Under the pieces are notes generated by a model. It was not told the origin of the DNA. It did not search any database and worked only from the letters and a program-made list of their open reading frames with translations. Source: Terrimesophilobacter sp044464485 (GTDB lineage: Bacteria > Actinomycetota > Actinomycetes > Actinomycetales > Microbacteriaceae). Taken from it: a stretch of DNA of 64,000 nt. The DNA lies in assembly GCA_044464485.1 (NCBI GenBank), contig JBIQLG010000009.1:27560-91559 (forward strand), given 5' to 3'. Of this stretch, positions 41,301 through 50,703 are shown piece after piece (within the stretch, counting starts at the first letter, position 1; each line of letters starts with the position of its first letter). Both the position numbers and the translations under genes were made by a program.

Positions 41301-41362
41301 GGATTGAATTTTAGGCTACGAAGACCAACGGGCCCGACACGAGCCCGAGTATCCTGTTCAGG

Positions 41363-42310
41363 ATGCCTGAGACCACGCCTTCCAACGGTCACCTTTCCCC
41401 GTTTTTGGAAATCGACCGTTCCGCGTGGGCGGAACTGGCCCCCACGACCGAACAACCGCTGCGGCCCGAGGAGCTCGCTGAACTGCAGGGGCTCGGCGAC
41501 GTCCTCAATCTGCGTGAAGTTTCCGAGGTCTATCTGCCGTTGAGCAAGCTCCTGAACCTTTACGCGGTGGGGGCCAAACGACTACACGCCTCCACCTCCA
41601 GTTTTCTTCGTCAACGCAGCAGCAGCACTCCGTTCGTCATCGGCATTGCCGGCTCCGTCGCAGTGGGCAAGTCGACGACGGCCCGCGTGCTCCGCGAACT
41701 TCTCGGCCGCTGGCGCGACACCCCCCGAGTGGAGCTCGTTACCACCGACGGCTTCCTTCTGCCCAACGCGGAACTTCATCGACGCGGAATCATGGATCGC
41801 AAGGGATTCCCGGAATCGTATGACCGCCGCGCGCTGCTGCGCTTCGTGACGATGGTCAAGAGTGGGGCAGACGAAGTCACCGCGCCCGTCTACTCCCACC
41901 TGACGTACGACATCGTTCCCGAGGAAAAGGTGACCGTTCACCGGCCGGACATTCTCATCGTCGAGGGCCTCAACGTTTTGCAACCGCCCGCGCAGGGACG
42001 CAAACTCGCCGTCAGCGACCTCTTCGACTTCACAATTTACGTGGATGCTCGCACTGCGGACATTGCTTCCTGGTACGAAGAGCGCTTCCTCAGCCTTCAG
42101 CAAGGCGCGTTCGCCGACCCGCAGTCGTATTTCCACCGTTACGCCAGTCTGAGCGAGTCGGAGGCCAGAGCCGAGGCGCAACGGTTGTGGACCACCATCA
42201 ACGAGCCGAACCTGATTCACAACATCCTGCCGACGCGGTCACGGGCGACGCTCGTGCTGCGCAAAGAAACACGCCACAGCGTGAACAGCGTTCTGCTTCG
42301 CAAAATCTGA
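41363..42310 (+). CDS. coaA: Pantothenate kinase, type I
   Basis: A 315-residue kinase with P-loop GIAGSVAVGKSTT (about 95-107), the following VELVTTDGFLLPN and MDRKGFPESYD, and YDIVPEEKVTVHRPDILIVEGLNVLQ. It starts the coenzyme A pathway by phosphorylating pantothenate and is usually inhibited by CoA. It is a single plus-strand gene between glmS and glmM, with only 62 nt between its start and the divergent glmS start. Confidence 0.96.
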   Translation: MPETTPSNGHLSPFLEIDRSAWAELAPTTEQPLRPEELAELQGLGDVLNLREVSEVYLPLSKLLNLYAVGAKRLHASTSSFLRQRSSSTPFVIGIAGSVAVGKSTTARVLRELLGRWRDTPRVELVTTDGFLLPNAELHRRGIMDRKGFPESYDRRALLRFVTMVKSGADEVTAPVYSHLTYDIVPEEKVTVHRPDILIVEGLNVLQPPAQGRKLAVSDLFDFTIYVDARTADIASWYEERFLSLQQGAFADPQSYFHRYASLSESEARAEAQRLWTTINEPNLIHNILPTRSRATLVLRKETRHSVNSVLLRKI

Positions 42311-42342
42311 CGGCGGACCACACGGACCGTCGGGACCAGCGG

Positions 42343-43704
42343 CTACCTGGCGAGCCGCTTGCGCACGATCGACGCCAGGTCGTGGGCGATTTCGTCGGCA
42401 ATGTCCTGTTCCGAGGCCTCGACCATCACGCGAACGAGCGGTTCCGTTCCGGAAGGGCGCAGCAGCACGCGACCTTTTGTCCCCAACCGCTCCTGCGCCA
42501 CCACCACTGCCGCGGCAATCGCCTCGTCGTCCCCCAGCAAATCATGATCAACGTCTTTCACGTTCACCATGATTTGCGGATACACCGTCATGACGGAAGC
42601 CAGTTCGGTGAGCGACCGTCCTGTCCTGGCGATCTCCGCTGCCAGGTGAAGGCCGGTAAGGATGCCGTCCCCCGTCGTGGCGTACTGCGTCATGATCACA
42701 TGGCCCGATTGTTCGCCGCCGAGACAAGAGCCAGTTTCGGCGAGCGACTCGAGCACGTAGCGGTCGCCGACTTTCGTCTCCACCATCGTGATGTCGTGCT
42801 CCGCCATGGCCATGCGCAGTCCGAGGTTGCTCATGACCGTAGCGACGAGCGTGTCGTTGACGAGCGTTCCGCGCTCCTTCATCGAAAGCGCGAGAATTGC
42901 CATGATTTGATCACCGTCGATGACGTTACCCGCGGCATCCACCGCAAGGCAACGGTCGGCGTCACCATCGTGAGCAATACCGATGTCCGCTCCGGTTTCC
43001 ACGACGGTTCGCGCGAGCAGCTCAAGGTGGGTCGAACCGACGCCATCATTGATGTTGATTCCGTCGGGGTCCGCCCCGATCACGGTGAGCGTCGCTCCCG
43101 CCTTCGCGAACGCATCGGGCGAAACCCCGGACGCCGCACCGTTCGCGCAGTCCAGCACCACGCGAACTCCGTCAAGCCGCGCCGGAAGCGTGCCGAGCAG
43201 ATGAAGCAGGTACCGGTCTTCGGCATCGGCAAAGCGCCGGATGCGCCCGACATCCGCGCCCTTCGGTGCAATTGCGGGTTCATCGAGGGCCGCTTCGATG
43301 CGATCTTCGACGATGTCCGGAAGCTTCGTGCCGCCCACCGCGAAAAACTTGATCCCGTTGTCCGGTGCCGGGTTGTGGGATGCGGAAACCATGACACCGA
43401 AATCGGCCTTGAAGTCCGCGACCAAAAACGCGAGCGCCGGTGTGGGAATCACACCTGCGTCGTAAACGTCGACGCCCGAACTGGCGAGCCCGGATGCGAC
43501 TGCCGCAGCAATGAATTCCCCCGAAATTCGCGGGTCCCTGGCGAGAACGGCCACGGGACGCCTGCCGGAAGCCCGTCGCCCGTCCGCATACCGCCCCTTG
43601 CCGAGCACGACAGCTGCGGCCTGAGCCAGCCGCAAAGAGAGTTCTACCGTGAGGGTCTCGTTCGCAAGTCCCCGAACACCGTCCGTACCGAAAAGCCGTG
43701 CCAT
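42343..43704 (-). CDS. glmM: Phosphoglucosamine mutase
   Basis: A 453-residue alpha-D-phosphohexomutase. RLFGTDGVRGLAN is the N-terminal motif; the catalytic Ser109 is in VSASHNPAPDNGIK; the metal loop is HDGDADRCL; the sugar motif GEQSGH and the phosphate-binding RPSGTEPLVRVMVE are in place. It converts glucosamine-6-phosphate to the 1-phosphate for UDP-GlcNAc. It lies 21 nt after rpsI, so it is on the rplM-rpsI transcript, a frequent arrangement in actinobacteria. Confidence 0.97.
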   Translation of the reverse strand: MARLFGTDGVRGLANETLTVELSLRLAQAAAVVLGKGRYADGRRASGRRPVAVLARDPRISGEFIAAAVASGLASSGVDVYDAGVIPTPALAFLVADFKADFGVMVSASHNPAPDNGIKFFAVGGTKLPDIVEDRIEAALDEPAIAPKGADVGRIRRFADAEDRYLLHLLGTLPARLDGVRVVLDCANGAASGVSPDAFAKAGATLTVIGADPDGININDGVGSTHLELLARTVVETGADIGIAHDGDADRCLAVDAAGNVIDGDQIMAILALSMKERGTLVNDTLVATVMSNLGLRMAMAEHDITMVETKVGDRYVLESLAETGSCLGGEQSGHVIMTQYATTGDGILTGLHLAAEIARTGRSLTELASVMTVYPQIMVNVKDVDHDLLGDDEAIAAAVVVAQERLGTKGRVLLRPSGTEPLVRVMVEASEQDIADEIAHDLASIVRKRLAR

Positions 43705-43725
43705 GTCAGCACCGAATCGGCAGCG

Positions 43726-44238
43726 TTAGCGCTTCGAGAACTGTGGAGCCTTGCGCGCCTTCTTCAGTCCCGCCTTCTTGCGCTCGATGACGCGCGCGTC
43801 GCGGCTGAGGAAGCCGGCCTTCTTCAGTTCTGGCCGGTTGTTTTCACGGTCGATCTCGTTGAGCGCACGCGCGATTCCGAGTCGCAGCGCACCGGCCTGG
43901 CCGGAGGGCCCACCGCCCGTGATTCTGGCGATGACGTCGTAGCTGCCCTGCAGGTCGAGAACCTTGAACGGATCGTTGATGAGCTGCTGGTGCAGCTTGT
44001 TCGGGAAGTAGTGTGCAAGCTCGCGACCGTTGACCGTGATCGTGCCAGTGCCGGGGATAAGTCGCACGCGCGCGATTGCCTGCTTGCGGCGACCCACTGC
44101 CGCGCCAGGTACGTTGAGCACGGCGCGGGGCGTTCGTGGCGCGGCGGCCGCAGGGCTTTCCGTTGTAAAGCTCTCGGGAGCGTCCGTCGCGCTTTCGACA
44201 TCCGCCTCGTTGTCGATGGAATCTGAAATCTTCGCCAT
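43726..44238 (-). CDS. rpsI: 30S ribosomal protein S9
   Basis: A 170-residue protein, longer than most S9 because of an acidic, Ser/Thr/Pro-rich N-terminal tail of about 45 residues. The core starts at VGRRKQAIARVRLIPGTG and ends in LKKARKAPQFSKR, whose C-terminal Lys-Arg reaches the P-site tRNA. It is co-transcribed with rplM (26 nt upstream). Confidence 0.96.
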   Translation of the reverse strand: MAKISDSIDNEADVESATDAPESFTTESPAAAAPRTPRAVLNVPGAAVGRRKQAIARVRLIPGTGTITVNGRELAHYFPNKLHQQLINDPFKVLDLQGSYDVIARITGGGPSGQAGALRLGIARALNEIDRENNRPELKKAGFLSRDARVIERKKAGLKKARKAPQFSKR

Positions 44239-44264
44239 GAAAGGTCCTTTGTCTTCAGCCGGCG

Positions 44265-44708
44265 CTACTGCGCGACCTGGTTCAGTGTGTAGGTCTTGGG
44301 CTGCTGTGCAGCGTGGGGGTGCTCGGCACCGGCGTACACCTTCAGTTTGCTCAACTGGGCACGACCGATGGAGTTCTTGGGAAGCATGCCGCGAACTGCC
44401 TTCTCGACGGCGCGCGTGGGGTGCTTGGCGAGCATTTGCGCGTACGTGGTCGACGACAGTCCACCCGGGTAGCCGGAGTGGGTGTATGCCTTTTTCTGTT
44501 CGAGCTTCGCGCCGGTCAGGGCCACCTTGTCTGCGTTGATGACGATGACAAAGTCTCCCGTGTCAACGTGCGGTGCGAACGATGCCTTGTGCTTGCCGCG
44601 CAAAAGGGTTGCAACGTGACTCGCGAGGCGGCCGAGCACAACATCCGTTGCGTCAATGACCAACCACTCGCGGGTGACGGTGTCCGGTTTCGGGGTGTAG
44701 GTACGCAT
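44265..44708 (-). CDS. rplM: 50S ribosomal protein L13
   Basis: A 147-residue protein of normal length, beginning RTYTPKPDTVTREWLVIDATD, with GDFVIVINADKVALTG and AVRGMLPKNSIGRAQL. The start is the ATG closest to this conserved N-terminus. A promoter with TTGACC-17-TATTGT lies about 140-170 nt upstream, leaving a leader of roughly 130 nt. Confidence 0.97.
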   Translation of the reverse strand: MRTYTPKPDTVTREWLVIDATDVVLGRLASHVATLLRGKHKASFAPHVDTGDFVIVINADKVALTGAKLEQKKAYTHSGYPGGLSSTTYAQMLAKHPTRAVEKAVRGMLPKNSIGRAQLSKLKVYAGAEHPHAAQQPKTYTLNQVAQ

Positions 44709-44847
44709 AGTTGCGGTACTGCTCTCTGTTCGAAGGGAGTTGTTCGTGAATCCCACTCCGTGGACGTTGGCAGTGAAGAAACGCTGCGAACGATGCCGGT
44801 GGAGGGCTCAACTTCGGGATACCCACACGTGCAGGCACCAAGGATCA

Positions 44848-44876
44848 ACAATAGTCCACGGGTAACCTGCGGTCAA
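44848..44876 (-). promoter_or_regulatory. Promoter of the rplM-rpsI-glmM operon
   Basis: On the minus strand TTGACC (complement of 44871-44876) and TATTGT (complement of 44848-44853) are separated by 17 nt, a good housekeeping-sigma match. The -35 overlaps the last codons of truA. The predicted leader to the rplM ATG is about 130 nt. Confidence 0.75.
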
Positions 44877-45787
44877 ATGGTTGATGCGGCTCCCGGTTCG
44901 AGCGGCTCACGTCGCGCGCGCGTCCGCTCCGCGCGCATCGCGAGTTCGGCATCCTCGGGGTAACCAACCTCGACGAGTGTCAGTCCCTTTGCCGGCATGA
45001 CCTTGAACTCGCTCGTGCGTTCCCTCTCCTCCCGAAGTTCACGCAGGTGCGCCGTGGAAAACCTGCCTTCGCCGATTGCGATGGTCGCGCCCACGAGTGC
45101 GCGCACCATGCTGTGACAAAAGGCATCCGCCGTGACTCGGGCAACGAGCACGCCAGAAGAGTCCCGCACCCAGGTAAATTCCTGAAGCGTTCGGACATTG
45201 GTGGTCCCTTCGCGAGACTTGCAAAACGACGTCCAATCATGAAGACCGAGCATCGCTTGCGCAGACTCGTCCATGGCCTTCACGTCCAGCGACGCCGGAT
45301 ACCACAGCGTATTGACACGTTCGATCGGATTCCGCGGACCATTCGCGTCGCTGACCCGATACTCGTACCGCCGCCAGCTCGCCGAAAACCGGGCATCGAA
45401 CCCTGACGGAGCGAGAATCGATCGTGAAACCCAGACATCCGACTCCAGCCCCGCGATTCCGTTCAGGCGATCTGCCAGCGCGGACGCTCCCCTCCGCGGT
45501 CGGCTGCGATACAGTCCCGCGAGCTGGTCCGCGGACATATCCAGATGCGCGACCTGTCCGCGAGCGTGCACTCCCGCATCCGTTCTGCCCGCAACCGTGA
45601 GCGTCGGCGGTTCCCCGAGACGCGTGAAAATAGTTTCCAGCGCACGCTCGAGTGTGCCCTGCACGGTCCGCAGCCCTGGCTGTCGACCCCAGCCGTGAAA
45701 GTTCGTTCCGTCATAGGCAATGTCGAGCCGCAGGCGGGTGCGCGTCGATGTGCCTGCAATTTCCGATTCTTCGGCCGTGCTGCTCAC
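44873..45787 (-). CDS. truA: tRNA pseudouridine(38-40) synthase
   Basis: A 304-residue pseudouridine synthase. The catalytic Asp70 is in AGRTDAGVHARGQVAH; RLDIAYDGTNFHGWGRQP and YRVSDANGPRNPIERVNTLWY match TruA, as does the late HSMVRALVGATIAIGEG. It isomerises uridines 38-40 in the anticodon arm. It lies just upstream of the rplM promoter; in related genomes it often follows rplQ directly, here two extra genes intervene. Confidence 0.96.
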   Translation of the reverse strand: MSSTAEESEIAGTSTRTRLRLDIAYDGTNFHGWGRQPGLRTVQGTLERALETIFTRLGEPPTLTVAGRTDAGVHARGQVAHLDMSADQLAGLYRSRPRRGASALADRLNGIAGLESDVWVSRSILAPSGFDARFSASWRRYEYRVSDANGPRNPIERVNTLWYPASLDVKAMDESAQAMLGLHDWTSFCKSREGTTNVRTLQEFTWVRDSSGVLVARVTADAFCHSMVRALVGATIAIGEGRFSTAHLRELREERERTSEFKVMPAKGLTLVEVGYPEDAELAMRAERTRARREPLEPGAASTI

Positions 45788-45824
45788 GCGCCGAGTCTAT
45801 CGAGCCGGGGTGCGCGTCGAGTTC

Positions 45825-45862
45825 GCGCTGTGCACGCGGATCTCCGGTCCGTGCAGCAGCGC
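45825..45862. terminator. Hairpin between the GNAT gene and truA
   Basis: GCGCTG and TGCACG pair with CGTGCA and CAGCGC, 12 bp with one bulged base. It follows the GNAT stop by 16 nt on the minus strand. There is no T-run. Confidence 0.55.
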
Positions 45863-45877
45863 ACGACGACGAGATGA

Positions 45878-46903
45878 CTAAAACTCTTTGTTGAGCTGGA
45901 CACTGCGGTGAGCCTCTGTGAACCCGATGGTCGTGTAAAGACCAAGCGCTCCCGTCGGACTCTCCGAGTCGACATCGAGCACGGCCTTCTCGAGCCCCGC
46001 GGCGGCAATCGCCTCCAGCGTGCGGGTGAGCAGCGCAGGTGCAATACCGTGCCCGCGATACGCGCGCGGAACTCCGACGAGGTCGATGTATGCGGAACTG
46101 AACCCCTGCGGAGCGAAATCTTCCTCGTTGACCTCGCACAGCACGAATCCCGCGACCTCCCCGTTGCGTGCCACCGCGAGGAAGGAGAGGTCGGCACGAA
46201 ACGTCGAGCGGGACACCATCTCATTCCAGTCTTCCGCCGGCGTCGGCTGGCTGCCCCAGTGATCGCGAAACGCATCGTTGCGGGACAGTCGCACGGCCTC
46301 CGATCGGGATGCGTCGAAAACCACGATGTCGAAGCCGTCGAGTTGCCGAGCGGCCACGGGCTCGGAAAGATCCCGACGCAACTCGAGAAAGTAGCGAGCA
46401 ATGTGAAATCCCTGCCGTTCCGCCAGTCGCACCGCATCCCCCGCCGGTTGGAATGACCAGAGGATCATCCACCCGGGCAGCGGTTTGTCGGAGACGGCGA
46501 ACTGCTGCAGCGCTCGGGCCTCCTGCCAGGCCAGAAGCGCTCGACCAAGCTCTCTTCCTCTGGCCGACGGTCGTACCCCACCGAGAAGCAGGGAGCGAAC
46601 CAGAGTGCTCTGGCCCGGCCCGAGCACGACCAGGCCATAGGCAAGAACTCGGCCACCGGTATCCAGCGCCACGACGGAATCGCGCTCAAGGTCCACGTAG
46701 GAGTGGCCGAGATCCTCCTCAAGCTCTTCCTTGAGAGTTACGAAATGCGAATGATCAACCGAGTCCATTTCCCGCGCACAATCGAAGATCGCGTCGACAT
46801 CGGCAGGTGTGGCAGGGCGCCACAGGACATCGGTCATCGGCGCAGGCAGCGTGAGGGCATCCGGCGCGACAACCCGTTCGCGCAGCGGAAGCAAGCTGAC
46901 CAC
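45878..46903 (-). CDS. GNAT-family acetyltransferase with two GNAT domains
   Basis: A 341-residue protein with two tandem acyl-CoA N-acyltransferase modules. The first starts at LWRPATPADVDAIFD and carries a GRELGRALLAWQEARA-like loop; the second has IDLVGVPRAYRGHGIAPALLTRTL, the acetyl-CoA motif, and ends GLYTTIGFTEAHRSVQLNK. Substrate unknown. The N-terminal stretch LLPLRERVVAPDALTLP looks coding, so I prefer a GTG at 46903, 7 nt after a TATCCT that could make the transcript leaderless; an ATG at 46837 (319 residues) or GTG at 46948 are alternatives. It diverges from the acyltransferase gene. Confidence 0.82.
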   Translation of the reverse strand: MVSLLPLRERVVAPDALTLPAPMTDVLWRPATPADVDAIFDCAREMDSVDHSHFVTLKEELEEDLGHSYVDLERDSVVALDTGGRVLAYGLVVLGPGQSTLVRSLLLGGVRPSARGRELGRALLAWQEARALQQFAVSDKPLPGWMILWSFQPAGDAVRLAERQGFHIARYFLELRRDLSEPVAARQLDGFDIVVFDASRSEAVRLSRNDAFRDHWGSQPTPAEDWNEMVSRSTFRADLSFLAVARNGEVAGFVLCEVNEEDFAPQGFSSAYIDLVGVPRAYRGHGIAPALLTRTLEAIAAAGLEKAVLDVDSESPTGALGLYTTIGFTEAHRSVQLNKEF

Positions 46904-47000
46904 GTCATGAAGGATACTCGACGCCTGCGACACGCTGCGCGAGGGCACCCACCGGATCGCAATTGACTGACGGTGATGGAACGGGAAAGCTTAGTTCCAG

Positions 47001-48902
47001 ATGGCCACGAATACTCCCCCCACCGCACCCGCAGCACGCTACGCGGGTCTTGACGGCCTGCGCGCGATCGCGGTCATGACCGTGATCGTTTTCCACCTGA
47101 GCCCCGGTGCACTGCCGGGCGGATATCTCGGCGTGGATATCTTCTTCGTCATCAGTGGATTCCTCATCACGGCACTTCTCGTGCGGGAGCATGATAAGAA
47201 TGGGCGGATTCGGCTCGTCGAGTTTTGGAAGCGGCGCGCACGACGGCTGCTGCCGGCGTTGACGCTTCTCGTGCTCGCGTGCGGAACTGCGGCACTCAGC
47301 GCGGGTGGCAACGTGCTCATCGACCTTGGCCGCCAGGTTTTGGGTGCCGCAACCTTCAGCAGCAACTGGCTCTCCATCGCTCACGGCACGAGCTACTTCA
47401 CCGAATCCAATCCGGAGCTCTTTCGCAACCTGTGGTCGCTCGCGGTGGAGGAGCAGTTTTATCTCGTATGGCCACTGACAGTCCTTCTCCTGCTGTTTCT
47501 TCGCAGCACGACGATCCGATGCGTCATCGTGGGAATTCTGGCGGCGGGCTCAGCATTGGCCATGTTCCTCATTTACCTTCCGGGCAGCGACGCGACGCGC
47601 GTGTACTACGGAACGGACACGCACAGCTTCGGCCTCGCAATGGGAGCGGTTCTCGCCCTTGCGAGCCGAAAATGGTGGCCGTGGCCGCTCGCCTGGCCGC
47701 GCTGGTCGCGCCTCGCCCTTCAACTGGCCGGCACGGCGGCGGTCGCGGGACTCGTCGCCCTGTCGTTCATTCTCCCCGCGGATGCCGACATCACCTATCA
47801 GGGTGGTCTCGTTGTCGTCGCGCTGCTGTCCGCTCTGGCCATTGCCGGAGCCACCATGCCCGGCTCGCTGCTGGGCCGGCTCCTCGACGTCGGACCGATG
47901 CGCTGGGTGGGAGAGCGCTCGTACGGACTTTATCTCTGGCACTGGCCCGTTTTTGTGCTCACTGTCGCGTTTCTCCCGACCTTCGCGCTGGACGGCGCAA
48001 GCGGCTGGGCGCTGGGCGGCATCGCGTTCGTCGTCACGGTGGCGGCGTCGGCGCTGTCATACCGATTCCTGGAGCAGCCCATCCGCCGAAAGGGATTCCG
48101 GGCAACCCTGCGCACTGCGTTCTCCGCGGTCTCGAATATGACTCGCTGGCGTCAACCGAACGGATGGCGCACTGCGGTTCCACGGCTCGCTGCGGGCGCT
48201 GCCGCACTCGCGTTAGTCGTCGCAGCTGGAGCCGCGACGGGCGTCGCCATCGCTTCCGACCCGGGTGAAACCGACGCTCAGGCACTCATCGAGGCGGGAG
48301 AGAGCATTGCGGCGCCGCCCGCGAGCTCCGCACCCGTGGCCGCCCACCAGGACACTTCACCCGCCGAGATTCCCGGTGGGGACCAGATCTCTGCCGTCGG
48401 CGACTCCGTGATGTTGGCTTCTGCTCCGGAGTTGCTTGCCGCCTACCCGGGCATTTCCATCGATGCGGTGGTCTCCCGGCAACTTTCGCAGGCTCCGGCG
48501 ATCGTGTCGGCGCTGAAGTCGTCGGGCACGCTGCGCACAACGCTGTTGCTGGGGCTCGGCACCAATGGACCGATCGACACATCCACCCTCGAGGAGGTGC
48601 GCAACATTGTCGGCTCAGGCCACCAGATTGTGCTCGTGAACGTGCAGGCACCCCGATGGTGGGTGCCCGAGGTCAATGCGACGCTGGAGTCATTTGCGTC
48701 CGAATATCGAAACGTCGAAATGGCGAACTGGCTGGGTGCGATAACCGGGCATCTCAACCTCCTGGCGCGCGACCAGATCCATCCCGGGGATGAGGGTGGC
48801 CAAATATATGCGAACGCGGTGAAGGATGCGCTGCAACGACTGGCCGACCTGCCGCCCGTGCTTTCCGCCAAGGAGTATGGCCTCGCACCATTCCCCTCGT
48901 AG
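47001..48902 (+). CDS. OafA/YrhL-type acyltransferase with C-terminal SGNH hydrolase domain
   Basis: A 633-residue membrane enzyme. The acyltransferase-3 part (about 1-380, ten or so membrane segments) starts YAGLDGLRAIAVMTVIVFHLSPG, with the catalytic-site His, and contains GVDIFFVISGFLI and FLEQPIRRKGF. After a Pro/Ala linker, the extracytoplasmic SGNH domain has SAVGDSVMLAS (Ser), LGLGTNG (Asn) and RDQIHPGDEG (Asp-His). Family members O-acetylate cell-wall or surface polymers. It is alone on its strand between truA and rplQ; its polymer target is unknown. Confidence 0.92.
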   Translation: MATNTPPTAPAARYAGLDGLRAIAVMTVIVFHLSPGALPGGYLGVDIFFVISGFLITALLVREHDKNGRIRLVEFWKRRARRLLPALTLLVLACGTAALSAGGNVLIDLGRQVLGAATFSSNWLSIAHGTSYFTESNPELFRNLWSLAVEEQFYLVWPLTVLLLLFLRSTTIRCVIVGILAAGSALAMFLIYLPGSDATRVYYGTDTHSFGLAMGAVLALASRKWWPWPLAWPRWSRLALQLAGTAAVAGLVALSFILPADADITYQGGLVVVALLSALAIAGATMPGSLLGRLLDVGPMRWVGERSYGLYLWHWPVFVLTVAFLPTFALDGASGWALGGIAFVVTVAASALSYRFLEQPIRRKGFRATLRTAFSAVSNMTRWRQPNGWRTAVPRLAAGAAALALVVAAGAATGVAIASDPGETDAQALIEAGESIAAPPASSAPVAAHQDTSPAEIPGGDQISAVGDSVMLASAPELLAAYPGISIDAVVSRQLSQAPAIVSALKSSGTLRTTLLLGLGTNGPIDTSTLEEVRNIVGSGHQIVLVNVQAPRWWVPEVNATLESFASEYRNVEMANWLGAITGHLNLLARDQIHPGDEGGQIYANAVKDALQRLADLPPVLSAKEYGLAPFPS

Positions 48903-48938
48903 AGTGCCCGCTGTCGTGCGCTGCGGGCGGGGACGCGA

Positions 48939-48971
48939 AAGGCCCCGGCCTGGGTGAGGGCGGGGCCTTTC
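48939..48971. terminator. Bidirectional terminator between the acyltransferase gene and rplQ
   Basis: AAAGGCCCCG (48939-48948) and CGGGGCCTTT (48962-48971) form a 10-bp stem with a 13-nt loop, with A/T at both ends. It serves the convergent genes ending at 48902 and 48991. Confidence 0.92.
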
Positions 48972-48990
48972 CTGCGTTGCTGTCGCGTCG

Positions 48991-49656
48991 CTATTGCTTT
49001 GCGTCGTCCTCTGCGCCTTCAACGTCGGCGTCGTCAGCGTCGTTGCCGTCAGCGTCGTTGCTTTCAGCATCAGTGCTGTCGTCGGCGCTTTCATCCACGG
49101 CGCTGCCGCCACCGGTCTCAGCGTCATCTGAGGTTGCATTGTTCGCAGAAGTGTCCTCTGCGCCGCCGTCGGCCGTCGCGTCATCCGTTGCCTCGTCGAC
49201 GGCGGGGGATTCTTCATCCGCCGGGGCCTCCGCGGATGTCTCCACTGGGGCAGCCTTGGGCTTCCTGGTCTCCGCTTTTGCACGCGGCTTTGCGTTCACC
49301 GGCTCAAGAACAAGCTCGATTTGCACCATCGGAGCATTGTCGCCCTTGCGGAAGCCGAGCTTCGTGATGCGCGTGTAACCGCCATCGCGCTCCGCGACGA
49401 GAGGTGCGATCTGCGTGAACAGTTCGTGCACCACGCCTTTGTCGCCGATCACGGCAAGAACACGGCGACGGGCGTGCAGGTCCCCGCGCTTGGCAAAAGT
49501 GATGAGGCGTTCGGCGACCGGCCGAAGACGCTTCGCCTTCGTTTCCGTCGTCTTGATGCTTTTGTGGGTGAACAGCGCGGCGGCGAGGTTCGCAAGCAAG
49601 AGTCGCTCGTGGGCCGGTCCACCGCCCAGACGCGGGCCCTTTGTTGGCTTAGACAT
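48991..49656 (-). CDS. rplQ: 50S ribosomal protein L17 with long acidic C-terminal tail
   Basis: A 221-residue protein. Residues 1-120 are canonical L17 (GPRLGGGPAHERLLLANLAAALF, TRITKLGFRKGDNAPMVQIELV). Residues 121-221 are an extension that changes from Lys/Ala-rich to almost entirely Ala/Asp/Glu/Ser with repeated DAD/DDA units. Actinobacterial L17 often has such a tail, but this one is about as long as the core. It is the last gene of the supercluster. Confidence 0.96.
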   Translation of the reverse strand: MSKPTKGPRLGGGPAHERLLLANLAAALFTHKSIKTTETKAKRLRPVAERLITFAKRGDLHARRRVLAVIGDKGVVHELFTQIAPLVAERDGGYTRITKLGFRKGDNAPMVQIELVLEPVNAKPRAKAETRKPKAAPVETSAEAPADEESPAVDEATDDATADGGAEDTSANNATSDDAETGGGSAVDESADDSTDAESNDADGNDADDADVEGAEDDAKQ

Positions 49657-49695
49657 TGTTGGTTATCTCCAGAATCAGGTTGGTCAGGGCCGAGC

Positions 49696-50685
49696 TCAGT
49701 TGCTCTCGTCGTCGTAGCCGCTGTAAAAGTGGGCTCCGTCGAAACCGGGAACAGTGTCCTTGAGGGAAAGGCCCAGCTCGACGAGCTTGTCCTTGACCTC
49801 ATCCACCGACTTCTGGCCGAAGTTGCGAATGTTCATGAGTTGGGTTTCCGACAGAGCGACGAGCTCGCTCACGGAATTGATGCCCTCGCGCTTGAGGCAG
49901 TTGTAGCTTCGAACGGAAAGGTCGAGGTCCTCGATCGGCATGCTCAGTTCGCTCGACAGCGCGGCGTCCACCGGTGCCGGACCGATTTCGATGCCCTCCG
50001 CTGCGGCATTCAACTCGCGGGCGAGCCCGAACAACTCGGTGAGGGTACGGCCAGCGGATGCGATTGCGTCTCGCGGGCTGATGGCGTTCTTGGTCTCGAC
50101 ATCGACGACGAGACGGTCGAAGTCGGTGCGCTCACCGGCACGCGTGGCTTCCACGCGGTAGGTGACCTTCAGGACGGGCGAGTAGATCGAGTCGACCGGA
50201 ATCTGCCCGGCCTCGCTGAACTCGTTCCGGTTCTGAGTCGCGGAGACGTAACCGCGGCCACGTTCGATCGTGAGTTCAAGCTCGAAGCGTGCCTTGTCGT
50301 TGAGCGTCGCGATGACGAGCTCCGGGTTGTGGATTTCCACGCCGGCCGGCGCGGAAATATCGGCAGCGGTCACTTCGCCAGCACCCTGCTTGCGCAGGTA
50401 CGCGGTGATCGGCTCATCGTGCTCGCTCGAGACTACGAGACCCTTGATATTGAGGATGATCTCGGTGACATCCTCTTTCACACCGGGGATCGTGCTGAAC
50501 TCGTGAAGCACGCCGTCGATGCGAATGCTCGTGACGGCCGCACCGGGAATGGACGACAGCAGCGTACGGCGGAGCGAGTTTCCGAGGGTGTAGCCGAAAC
50601 CGGGTTCGAGAGGTTCGATGATGAACCTGGAACGAAACTCGGAGATGTTCTCTTCAGTCAGTGTAGGTCGCTGTGCAATGAGCAC
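49696..50685 (-). CDS. rpoA: DNA-directed RNA polymerase subunit alpha
   Basis: A 329-residue alpha subunit. The N-terminal dimerisation domain includes GFGYTLGNSLRRTLLSSIPGAAVTS; the C-terminal domain has EDLDLSVRSYNCLKREGINSVSELVALSETQLMNIRNFGQKS, the UP-element- and activator-binding surface. It starts the polymerase assembly. It follows rpsK after a 213-nt leader with several hairpins; rpsD, which often lies here in other bacteria, is absent. Confidence 0.98.
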   Translation of the reverse strand: MLIAQRPTLTEENISEFRSRFIIEPLEPGFGYTLGNSLRRTLLSSIPGAAVTSIRIDGVLHEFSTIPGVKEDVTEIILNIKGLVVSSEHDEPITAYLRKQGAGEVTAADISAPAGVEIHNPELVIATLNDKARFELELTIERGRGYVSATQNRNEFSEAGQIPVDSIYSPVLKVTYRVEATRAGERTDFDRLVVDVETKNAISPRDAIASAGRTLTELFGLARELNAAAEGIEIGPAPVDAALSSELSMPIEDLDLSVRSYNCLKREGINSVSELVALSETQLMNIRNFGQKSVDEVKDKLVELGLSLKDTVPGFDGAHFYSGYDDESN

Positions 50686-50703
50686 TGTGGATTCCTTTCG
50701 GCG

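Noticed and set aside
39429..41543. 704-codon plus-strand frame opposite glmS
   Set aside because: glmS is unambiguous. The antisense protein is Arg/His/Asp-rich low-complexity text with no start site or motif.
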